Assembly (NCBI GenBank): GCA_003551985.1
Contig: PUOB01000183.1
Coordinates: 1-7,376 of the forward strand
Reading direction: 5' to 3'
DNA from: Desulfobacteraceae bacterium
GTDB lineage: Bacteria; Desulfobacterota; Desulfobacteria; Desulfobacterales; Desulfosalsimonadaceae
Length of the DNA stretch: 7,376 bases
Below the pieces are notes generated by a model. It saw only the letters and a program-made list of their open reading frames with translations, made no database searches and was not told the origin of the DNA. The stretch's first letter is position 1, and each line of letters opens with the position of its first letter. The position numbers and the translations under genes are program-made. Shown one piece after another: positions 1-4,911 of the stretch.

Positions 1-443
1 ACCCATGGTTTTATGGGATCCGTGATCCGGTTGCCCGCGGCGCAGCTGACAAGCGGTACCTGCGCCCGTTCGACCACGGGAATAACGGCCAGGGAGGTCG
101 GGGTCAGGCTGGGGCCGACAATGGCAGTTACATTGTCGCGGGTGATGAGCCGCTGAACGTTCCTGACGGCCCTTGACGGGTCGCCCTCGGAGTCATAGAT
201 GACCGCTTGGAGCATGCGGCCGTCTATACCGCCGGCTTCATTGATCATGTCTACGGCAAGTTCCATGGATTTTCTCTCCGGATCCCCAAGGAAGGACGCC
301 GGCCCCGTGACCGAGAAGACCCCGCCGATTTTAATCGGCTCTTTTTCGGATTCTGCGGATACCGTTGAGATGCACAGCAGGCAGGCAGTCGTCACGATTG
401 CTGTAACCATTGCAATGATACGGCATTTACGTTTTTGTGGCAT
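1..443 (-). CDS. Branched-chain amino-acid-type ABC transporter substrate-binding protein (LivK-like), C-terminal part missing
   Basis: Periplasmic ligand-binding protein that delivers a branched-chain amino acid, amide or aromatic acid to a Liv-type ABC importer. The frame opens at ATG 443-441, preceded by AAGGAG (456-451) with good spacing, and runs off the window after 147 codons. Residues 1-30 are a classic signal peptide: basic MPQKRKCR, a hydrophobic core, then a VSA/ES cleavage site. The mature part begins with IKIGGVFSVTGPASFLGD (about 37-54), followed by ELAVDMINEAGGIDG (61-75), NVQRLI and AIVGPS, all hallmarks of the type I periplasmic-binding fold (Peripla_BP_6 family). Family members are usually about 370-400 aa, so well over half is outside the window. 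It lies 76 bases after the ACT-domain gene on the same strand, so it is probably the distal member of the paaK operon. Permease and ATPase genes may follow beyond the edge. Ligand specificity cannot be read from this fragment. Confidence 0.9.
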   Translation of the reverse strand, partial: MPQKRKCRIIAMVTAIVTTACLLCISTVSAESEKEPIKIGGVFSVTGPASFLGDPERKSMELAVDMINEAGGIDGRMLQAVIYDSEGDPSRAVRNVQRLITRDNVTAIVGPSLTPTSLAVIPVVERAQVPLVSCAAGNRITDPIKPW

Positions 444-475
444 GAGCTGTCTCCTTTAACGTCAATTTTTGGTTT

Positions 476-519
476 CCGGCAAAATGCGGTCAGTCTTTAC
501 GGGGTGCCATTTCCGCCGG
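476..519 (-). other. Intercistronic hairpin between the ACT gene and the binding-protein gene
   Basis: Directly after the ACT stop codon the minus-strand transcript can fold: CCGGCGGAAATG (519-508) pairs with CATTTTGCCGG (486-476), giving about 11 pairs with one bulged G and one G-U pair around a loop of roughly 21 bases. No U-run follows, so it is not a standard intrinsic terminator. An RNA-stability or processing element that sets different levels of the two cistrons is a reasonable inference. Confidence 0.4.
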
Positions 520-951
520 TTACATCGTGTAGAGCTTTTCGCCGTCAATAATTTCAACACCGTTTTCAGATAAAACAGCCATGGCGTCGTCCGTTTTATT
601 GAAACGAAAAATCATGACCGCATTATCGCCGCTTTGGGCGACAAACGCATACATGTATTCCACGTTGATCCCGGCTTTTGTCAGAAGCTCCAGGATGCCG
701 TGGAGCCCGCCCGGCCGGTCGTTGACCAGGGCGGCCACCACCGGGGTGGTTTTAACCGTGAATCCGCCGTTTCTAAGGGCTTCTTCCGCCTTTGCGTTGT
801 TGTCCACAATAAGGCGAAGAACGCCGAAATCCGATGTGTCGGCAAGGGACAGGGCACGGATGTTGACCCCGCCATCCGACAGGATTTTTGTCACATCCGA
901 CAGCCGTCCGGCCTTGTTTTCCAGAAAAATCGATATTTGTTGTGCCTGCAT
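520..951 (-). CDS. Tandem ACT-domain protein (amino-acid-sensing regulatory protein)
   Basis: Small cytoplasmic protein of 143 aa built from two ACT modules. The first covers about residues 5-65 (ISIFLENKAGRLSDVTKILS, then GVNIRALSLADTSDFGVLRLIV). The second covers about 71-140 (VVAALVNDRPGGLHGILELL, then GINVEYMYAFVAQSGDNAVMIFR). Both show the beta-alpha-beta pattern with the NKAGRL / DRPGGL turn where ACT domains usually bind amino acids at a dimer interface. No catalytic or DNA-binding domain is fused. ATG 951-949 has the purine-rich AAGGGGG stretch about 7 bases upstream. The gene starts 42 bases after the paaK-type ligase stop, so the two are probably co-transcribed. Stand-alone double-ACT proteins beside phenylacetate-CoA ligases recur in anaerobic bacteria and archaea. 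A role in sensing an aromatic or branched-chain amino acid for this pathway is inferred, not shown. Confidence 0.88.
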   Translation of the reverse strand: MQAQQISIFLENKAGRLSDVTKILSDGGVNIRALSLADTSDFGVLRLIVDNNAKAEEALRNGGFTVKTTPVVAALVNDRPGGLHGILELLTKAGINVEYMYAFVAQSGDNAVMIFRFNKTDDAMAVLSENGVEIIDGEKLYTM

Positions 952-993
952 ACGCCGTCCCCCTTGAAAACGATTTTTATTTTCCCGCCTGTG

Positions 994-2295
994 CTAGAGC
1001 TTTCTTTTATCGATCACCCTGGCGGCTTTTCCTTCGCTTCTGGCGATGGTTTTGGGTTCGGCAAGCTTTACGCTTACTGAAACACCCAATGTTTCCTTGA
1101 TATTGTTTTCGATGGTGCTGCTCAAGCGCTGCAATTCCTTGACCTCGTCGGAAAACGCTTTATCGCTGATTTCAACCCTTGCCGTCAATATGTCCAGATT
1201 GTCCTTTCGGTCGACTTCCAGCTGGTAATGGGGCTCGACGCCGTCGATTTCCATGAGTACGCTTTCGATCTGGGAAGGAAAGACGTTGACGCCCCGAATG
1301 ATCAGCATGTCGTCTGTGCGGCCGCTGACCTTTCCCATCCTTGCCATGGTCCTGCCGCATATGCATGGCTCCGGGTTGAGCGACGTGATGTCCCGCGTGC
1401 GGTAGCGAATCACCGGGAAGGCTTCCTTGGTTATGGATGTGATGACCAGTTCACCGGTTTCACCATGGGGAAGCGCTTGCCCGGTATCCGGATCGATAAT
1501 TTCCGGTATGAAATGGTCCTCGAAAATATGGAGGCCGTTTTGCGCCTCATGGCACTCTATGGCGACGCCCGGTCCGATGACTTCGCTTAAACCGTAAATG
1601 TCGACCGCCTTGAGGTTCAGTTTTTCCTCGATTTCCCGGCGCATGCTCTCGGACCAGGGCTCCGCGCCGAAAACACCGAAACGGAAGTTGAGGTCTTTAA
1701 AGGAAACGCCCATTTCTTCGGCGGCCTCGGCCAGGTGAAGGGAGTAGGACGGCGTGGCGGTGAGGATGCTGGGTCCGAAATCCTTCATGATGATAACCTG
1801 GCGGCGGGTGTTGCCGCCCGACACGGGGATGACGGATGCGCCCAGTTTTTCCGCGCCGTAGTGGACGCCCAGTCCGCCTGTGAAAAGTCCGTATCCGTAA
1901 GCGTTGTGTATAATGTCCCCTCGGGATGCGCCGCCGGCGGTAAGGGCGCGGGCCATGAGCTCCGCCCACGTGTCGATGTCACGGGCCGTATAGCCGACAA
2001 CGGTCGGCTGTCCCGTCGTCCCGGATGATGCGTGAATCCGAACGACGTTGTCCATGGGTACCGCAAACATGCCAAAAGGGTAATTGTCCCTGAGGTCCTG
2101 CTTGTTGGTGAACGGAAGGTGGGCCAGGTCCGCAAGCGTTTTGATATTTCCGGGCTTGAGGCCGGCTTCGAGGAACTTCGACCGGTAAAACGGTACCGTT
2201 GCAAATACGCGCGAAAGGGTTGCCTGGAGGCGCCTGAGCTGGATGGATTCAAGCGCCTCGCGGGGCATTGTTTCATATTCGATATTGTAAATCAT
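994..2295 (-). CDS. paaK: Phenylacetate-CoA ligase (PaaK-type AMP-forming aryl-CoA synthetase)
   Basis: Cytoplasmic adenylate-forming enzyme that converts phenylacetate or a related aryl acid, ATP and CoA to aryl-CoA, AMP and PPi. The 433-aa length is typical for PaaK. Visible motifs in order: P-loop-like SSGTTGQP at 90-97, [10 protein letters not shown] at 132-141, FGAEPWSE at 209-216, YGLSE at 234-238 (adenine-binding region), GELVIT at 281-286, RYRTRD at 297-302, hinge and C-terminal domain start [17 protein letters not shown] at 325-341, and the expected adenylation lysine K423 in RSEGKAARV. Cysteines C248, C311 and C313 are placed as in homologues with a metal-like cluster. GGAGG lies 10 bases before ATG 2295-2293, a slightly long spacing; M10 is a less likely alternative start. 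It is probably the first gene of an operon with the ACT and LivK-like genes. In anaerobes such ligases often finish oxidative degradation of phenylalanine through an indolepyruvate/phenylpyruvate oxidoreductase, so indoleacetate or another aryl acid is also possible as substrate. Confidence 0.93.
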   Translation of the reverse strand: MIYNIEYETMPREALESIQLRRLQATLSRVFATVPFYRSKFLEAGLKPGNIKTLADLAHLPFTNKQDLRDNYPFGMFAVPMDNVVRIHASSGTTGQPTVVGYTARDIDTWAELMARALTAGGASRGDIIHNAYGYGLFTGGLGVHYGAEKLGASVIPVSGGNTRRQVIIMKDFGPSILTATPSYSLHLAEAAEEMGVSFKDLNFRFGVFGAEPWSESMRREIEEKLNLKAVDIYGLSEVIGPGVAIECHEAQNGLHIFEDHFIPEIIDPDTGQALPHGETGELVITSITKEAFPVIRYRTRDITSLNPEPCICGRTMARMGKVSGRTDDMLIIRGVNVFPSQIESVLMEIDGVEPHYQLEVDRKDNLDILTARVEISDKAFSDEVKELQRLSSTIENNIKETLGVSVSVKLAEPKTIARSEGKAARVIDKRKL

Positions 2296-2342
2296 CTTTC
2301 TCTATCCTCCAGGCCTGTCAAATATCGTCTTCCTATAAAGTT

Positions 2343-2441
2343 TTAAACAAAAAAAATGACCGAAGGGCGGGCACCCAACGGCCATTTAATAGAAAATAAA
2401 CCCATGGGCGACCCCTGAGCGTCTTCCCATGGCTGAATCAT
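2343..2441 (-). CDS. Possible 32-codon leader frame spanning the terminator hairpin
   Basis: ATG 2441-2439 overlaps the stop of the preceding 16-codon frame by ATGA. The frame begins MIQPWEDAQGSP, contains SIKWPLGARPSVIFFV at its end and stops at TAA 2345-2343, immediately after the U-run of the hairpin at 2383-2349. A ribosome translating it would disrupt that hairpin, the expected geometry for translation-coupled antitermination. Trp occurs at codons 5 and 20. The two Phe codons near the end are simply the U-run and are not evidence of sensing. No independent Shine-Dalgarno is evident, so it would depend on coupling. Confidence 0.22.
   Translation of the reverse strand: MIQPWEDAQGSPMGLFSIKWPLGARPSVIFFV
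2349..2383 (-). terminator. Intrinsic-terminator-like hairpin before paaK
   Basis: On the minus strand GGCCGTTGGG (2383-2374) faces CCCTTCGGTC (2367-2358) across a six-base loop. This gives five pairs (one G-U), a two-by-two U-U internal loop and three G-C pairs. Eight U follow one base later (2356-2349). It would end transcripts coming from the crotonase side, or act as the conditional terminator of a paaK leader, since it sits 54 bases before the paaK start codon. Confidence 0.6.
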
Positions 2442-2488
2442 GATCCGGCGGTATTGAAAACGTTACAATTCGGGTCCGGACGATGCAT
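2438..2488 (-). CDS. Possible 16-codon leader peptide upstream of paaK
   Basis: ATG 2488-2486 opens a frame encoding MHRPDPNCNVFNTAGS and stops at TGA 2440-2438. An AGGAAG Shine-Dalgarno-like sequence sits 7 bases before the ATG. The stop overlaps the start of a second small frame (ATGA). The initiation region lies inside one arm of an 11-bp inverted repeat, so translation could be controlled by folding. The peptide has no run of one amino acid that would mark a classical attenuation sensor, and a frame this short can occur by chance. Confidence 0.25.
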   Translation of the reverse strand: MHRPDPNCNVFNTAGS

Positions 2489-2604
2489 GGGAAGACTTCC
2501 TAAAAAAGAAAAAGCCCCCAAAATTCGCCGGACGGTCTTTTTGTGCGACCATGGCTTTATTATCCGGTTTGGTTTATCAAATTCGTTGAAAAAGTATTTT
2601 CCTT

Positions 2605-2633
2605 TGTCTAAACGCATGCGGCGCTCATGTCAA
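2605..2633 (-). promoter_or_regulatory. Candidate sigma-70 promoter for the paaK leader
   Basis: On the minus strand a perfect -35 TTGACA (2633-2628), a 17-base spacer and TAGACA (2610-2605) as a weak -10 lie immediately after the crotonase stop codon. The start would fall near 2598, giving a leader of about 300 bases before paaK. The -10 lacks the key final T. Confidence 0.35.
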
Positions 2634-2642
2634 GAAAAAAAA

Positions 2643-3434
2643 CTAACCTTTCAGCCCCCCCTTGAAAACGGGGCTGCGTTTCTCCAGAAATGCGGTGGTG
2701 CCTTCCTTTGCATCCTCGCTTGCCAGGCAAAGCGCGAAAGCATTGATTTCCATTGCGCAGCCGTTTGAAAGATCGACATCCACGCCGTCGTTGACCGTTT
2801 TTTTAACTGCGTTCACCGACACTTTGCCCTTGGCGGCCATTGTCCCGGCTGTTTTTTGCACTTCCGCCATCAGCTGGTCCGCCGGCAGGACCCGGTTGAT
2901 GATCCCTTTTCGCTCGGCTTCTTCGGCGCTTATCATTTTGCCGGTGAAAATCATTTCCTTTGCCAGGTTCTTGCCGACGATCCGGGAAAGCCGCTGCGTG
3001 CCGCCGAAACCGGGAATGATGCCCAGGTTGATTTCCGGAAGGCCGATTTTCGCATTGTCCGATGCATAGATGAAATCACAGGCCAGTGCGAGCTCGAGGC
3101 CGCCGCCCAAGGCGAACCCGTTCACCGCCGCGATTACGGGTATCGGCAGGTTTTGCAGCTTATCCATTACCATATGGCCGTTTATTGCAAAATAGCGGGC
3201 CTGAACCGGGTTGAGGGTGGACAGCTCGCCGATGTCGGCGCCCGCGACAAAGGCTTTTTCGCCGGATCCGGTTAATACGAGAACCCGGATATCCTCGTCG
3301 GCGGCAATTTTGTCAAGGGTTGCGTTCAGCTCCCCAAGCAGTTTCGAATTCAATGCGTTCAGTGCCTTGGGCCGGTTCATGGTGATCGTTGCGACACCTT
3401 CCTGTTGTTCAAAAAGAATGGTTTCGTATGACAT
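2643..3434 (-). CDS. Enoyl-CoA hydratase / crotonase family protein
   Basis: Cytoplasmic crotonase-fold enzyme of 263 aa, the usual length for short-chain enoyl-CoA hydratases such as clostridial Crt. It hydrates a trans-2-enoyl-CoA to a 3-hydroxyacyl-CoA. Oxyanion-hole segments are AFVAGADIGEL (61-71) and NGFALGGGLELALACD (105-120). The two acid/base glutamates of true hydratases are present: E114 in GGLELAL and E134 in GLPEINLGIIPGFGGTQRL, matching rat hydratase E144 and E164. This favours hydratase over isomerase or decarboxylase relatives. ATG 3434-3432 has GGAGG six bases upstream. It has its own candidate promoter (3499-3471) and a terminator-like structure downstream, so it may be transcribed alone. 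Its place upstream of the aryl-CoA ligase suggests acyl-CoA degradation, but the chain length or ring substrate cannot be told from sequence. Confidence 0.92.
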   Translation of the reverse strand: MSYETILFEQQEGVATITMNRPKALNALNSKLLGELNATLDKIAADEDIRVLVLTGSGEKAFVAGADIGELSTLNPVQARYFAINGHMVMDKLQNLPIPVIAAVNGFALGGGLELALACDFIYASDNAKIGLPEINLGIIPGFGGTQRLSRIVGKNLAKEMIFTGKMISAEEAERKGIINRVLPADQLMAEVQKTAGTMAAKGKVSVNAVKKTVNDGVDVDLSNGCAMEINAFALCLASEDAKEGTTAFLEKRSPVFKGGLKG

Positions 3435-3470
3435 GGCGATCCTCCGTGCTGGGTGTTGATTTCATCCTGA

Positions 3471-3499
3471 TTTAAAAAAAATACTTTGAAACTGGTTAA
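3471..3499 (-). promoter_or_regulatory. Candidate sigma-70 promoter of the crotonase gene
   Basis: Minus strand: -35 TTAACC (3499-3494), 17-base spacer, -10 TTTAAA (3476-3471), each matching four of six consensus bases. The start would be near 3464, giving a short leader of about 30 bases that carries the GGAGG site. The -35 overlaps one of the GTTAA half-sites described next. Confidence 0.45.
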
Positions 3500-3518
3500 T
3501 TTCTTTGTTAACATTAAC
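3495..3518. promoter_or_regulatory. Candidate operator with three GTTAA/TTAAC half-sites
   Basis: GTTAACATTAAC (3507-3518) is a perfect inverted repeat of TTAAC arms with a two-base centre. A further GTTAA at 3495-3499 overlaps the proposed -35 box and is also inverted relative to the second TTAAC. Clustered half-sites at and just upstream of a promoter fit binding of a dimeric regulator, for example a TetR- or FadR-like acyl-CoA-responsive repressor. The regulator identity is inference and the AT-rich setting allows chance symmetry. Confidence 0.35.
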
Positions 3519-3604
3519 TTTTTAGTTGAAAAAGACCTGACCCCGTGATTCTTGCTGTTTCGGGAAGGAGCCGGTTTTTATCCGAGTTTGAATATAATAT
3601 ATTG

Positions 3605-3731
3605 TGACAGTCTCGTAAAAAGTTCAAGATCAAGGCTTGCGCAATTTCGAAGAATGCAGTCACGCCATGGCGTGATGAAATTCTGAGAAATTTCGCATAA
3701 CGCAGGTATTGGACTTTTTACGAAGCCATCA
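3605..3731. repeat. 127-bp near-palindromic intergenic repeat (MITE/REP-like)
   Basis: The segment is symmetric about base 3668. Its outer ends read TGACAGTCTCGTAAAAAGT and, inverted on the right, TGATGGCTTCGTAAAAAGTC. Inside, GCGCAATTTC...AGAAT on the left mirrors GCGAAATTTC...AGAAT from the right strand. The centre is a perfect 16-bp palindrome, TCACGCCATGGCGTGA (3660-3675). An 8-bp direct repeat ATATAATA brackets it (3592-3599 and 3731-3738), a possible target duplication although AT-rich and one base inside the element end on the right. There is no coding capacity. The right 20 bases recur at 4888-4907 with 17 of 20 identical. A non-autonomous element or a structured RNA/DNA repeat of this genome is likely. 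Confidence 0.7.
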
Positions 3732-3737
3732 TATAAT
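3709..3737 (+). promoter_or_regulatory. Candidate promoter at the right edge of the palindromic repeat
   Basis: TTGGAC (3709-3714), a spacer of exactly 17 bases and a perfect TATAAT (3732-3737) face the methyltransferase gene. The -35 comes from the repeat and the -10 from the flank, so the repeat may have supplied an outward promoter. The -35 matches only the TTG part of the consensus. Confidence 0.4.
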
Positions 3738-3864
3738 AGTAGATAAATGAAACAAGTGGCTTTGTCAATTGCGATGGTTCCGCGCCGGTAAGTCAGCCTC
3801 GTATCCCGTACCGGAAAAGATCCCATTGACGATATAAAACATGGTTTGTTTGTGGGGGGTGGTC

Positions 3865-4494
3865 ATGTTTAGCATGGATGATGAAAAGATTGTAAAGGCT
3901 TATAGGCGATATGCCAGGAATTACGACCTGATTTTTGGTAAAATTTTTGAGCACGGCCGAAGGCAGCTCATGAAGAAGATGAGCTGCCAGTCCGGCGACC
4001 ATGTGCTTGAGGTGGGCGTCGGTACCGGGTTGACCTTCCCGTTTTATCCAAACGGCGTAAAAGTGACCGGTATTGACATCTCCCCGGACATGCTCCAGAT
4101 CGCGAAACAATACGTAAATGGAAACAGCAATGGAAAAAGGGCGCTGTTTCTCATGGATGCCCAGCAGATGAGCTTTGCCGACAACACCTTCGACCGGGTG
4201 GCGGCCATGTACGTGGTTTCGGTGGTGCCGCAGCCCAAAACGCTCGTAGAGGAAATGAAGCGGGTCTGCAAACCGGGCGGCGATATTTTTATTCTTAATC
4301 ATTTCAGCAACCACAATCTCCTGCCGAAGATGGTGGAAACCGTCATGCTGCCGTTCCAGAATCTGCTTGGATTCAGCCCCCGGCTTTCCATGGAGTGGCT
4401 GGTCGACAATATGGATCTGCCCGTCGTCGAGCTCGACCAGGTCAACCTGTTTGGGTACTGGACGTTGATACACGCAAAAAACACCCAAAACTGA
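3865..4494 (+). CDS. Class I SAM-dependent methyltransferase (PmtA/UbiE-like)
   Basis: Probable cytoplasmic or membrane-associated methyltransferase of 209 aa. Motif I VLEVGVGTGL is at 47-56, the ribose-binding acidic residue lies in VTGIDISPDML (67-77), motif II-like MDAQQMSFADNTFDRV is at 97-112 and motif III-like VCKPGGDIFILNHFSN at 134-149. The N-terminal AYRRYARNYDLIFGKIFEHGRR (12-33) resembles the YxxxAxxYDxxFG opening of bacterial phosphatidylethanolamine N-methyltransferases of the Rhodobacter PmtA type, which methylate the lipid headgroup toward phosphatidylcholine. UbiE/MenG-like quinone methyltransferases are the main alternative. The start was set at ATG 3865 because GGGGGGTGG lies just upstream. 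An in-frame ATG at 3841 would add eight residues but has no ribosome site. The gene stands alone, convergent with tRNA-Arg, and probably uses the promoter at 3709-3737. Confidence 0.82.
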   Translation: MFSMDDEKIVKAYRRYARNYDLIFGKIFEHGRRQLMKKMSCQSGDHVLEVGVGTGLTFPFYPNGVKVTGIDISPDMLQIAKQYVNGNSNGKRALFLMDAQQMSFADNTFDRVAAMYVVSVVPQPKTLVEEMKRVCKPGGDIFILNHFSNHNLLPKMVETVMLPFQNLLGFSPRLSMEWLVDNMDLPVVELDQVNLFGYWTLIHAKNTQN

Positions 4495-4584
4495 TGGCGT
4501 CGTTAAAAGTCGGCAATTTTCGCCGGCCTTGGGCTTGAACATATTTTCTCATCTCTGGATGGACACTAACGGCGGGGGAAAATA

Positions 4585-4644
4585 CGCCAGAAAAAAACAA
4601 GGGTTTGTCCGCTGCGGTGCAGCGGACAAACCCTTGTTTTTTTC

Positions 4645-4649
<5 letters not shown>
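4585..4649. terminator. Perfect 31-bp inverted repeat, bidirectional intrinsic terminator
   Basis: Arms 4585-4615 and 4619-4649 are perfect reverse complements around a three-base GGT centre. The core stem CAAGGGTTTGTCCGCTGC is flanked by seven A on the left and seven T on the right, so each strand yields a strong G+C hairpin followed by a U-run. It ends the methyltransferase transcript on the plus strand and the tRNA-Arg transcript on the minus strand. The symmetry extends beyond what a terminator needs and reaches into the tRNA 3' end (CGCCAG on one side, CTGGCG on the other). Confidence 0.92.
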
Positions 4650-4721
<72 letters not shown>

Positions 4722-4795
4722 ATATTAAAGCCTCCAATTGAACACCTTGGGAAGGCGCATTTCAGAGATTTAAAAAAATGTTTTTTTAACATTGA

Positions 4796-4824
4796 TTGTG
4801 TTTTTTGTCCATATAAAATATAAT
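4796..4824 (+). promoter_or_regulatory. Candidate sigma-70 promoter for the sigma-factor gene
   Basis: TTGTGT (4796-4801), a 17-base spacer and a perfect TATAAT (4819-4824) lie about 90 bases before the start codon. The start would be near 4831. The -35 is weak. The leader contains the tiny frame MMELLT (4847-4867) preceded by GGGGTG. Confidence 0.45.
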
Positions 4825-4887
4825 AAACGCGGCAATGGGGTGTAAAATGATGGAACTTTTAACTTAGCCATCTGTTCCTTATCTTGT

Positions 4888-4907
4888 GACTTTTTACGAG
4901 TTCATCA
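4888..4907. repeat. Solitary end of the palindromic repeat next to the sigma-factor start
   Basis: GACTTTTTACGAGTTCATCA matches the right end of the element at 3712-3731 at 17 of 20 positions, including a 12-base identical block and the terminal CATCA. No matching second half is present upstream. It ends four bases before the ATG at 4912, where a Shine-Dalgarno sequence would be expected. Confidence 0.6.
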
Positions 4908-4911
4908 AAAA

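Larger units (their letters stand above)
2296..2642 (-). promoter_or_regulatory. Gap upstream of paaK: candidate structured leader with attenuator-like layout
   Basis: No long gene fits in these 347 bases, but they are structured when read on the minus strand. In order: a promoter-like pair (2633-2605); a weak stem AAAGCC/GGCTTT (2558-2553 with 2516-2511) followed by a U-rich stretch (2513-2502); a Shine-Dalgarno-like AGGAAG and a 16-codon frame (2488-2438); a second 32-codon frame overlapping it by ATGA (2441-2343); and a terminator-like hairpin (2383-2349). Two long-range pairings compete over the first mini-ORF: the 11-bp perfect repeat GTCTTCCCATG (plus strand 2421-2431) with CATGGGAAGAC (2486-2496), and TCCGGCG with CGCCGGA. 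It does not match a riboswitch class I can recall. Control by attenuation is inferred; an ordinary crotonase 3' end plus a paaK promoter is the simpler alternative. Confidence 0.4.

Noticed and set aside
634..1080. A 148-codon plus-strand frame
   Set aside because: It is antisense to the ACT-domain gene and the end of the ligase; its reading is explained by codon bias of the real genes.
3578..3826. An 82-codon minus-strand frame
   Set aside because: It lies over the palindromic repeat and its flanks, and has no domain or ribosome site.
3793..4542. A 249-codon open frame on the minus strand opposite the methyltransferase
   Set aside because: It is antisense to a gene with clear SAM-binding motifs, shows no recognisable domain, and its composition is that of a complementary-strand shadow.
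4770..4789. A T/A-tract palindrome with TG centre upstream of tRNA-Arg
   Set aside because: It is AT-only with a two-base centre; it may bend DNA but is easily chance in an AT-rich promoter region.
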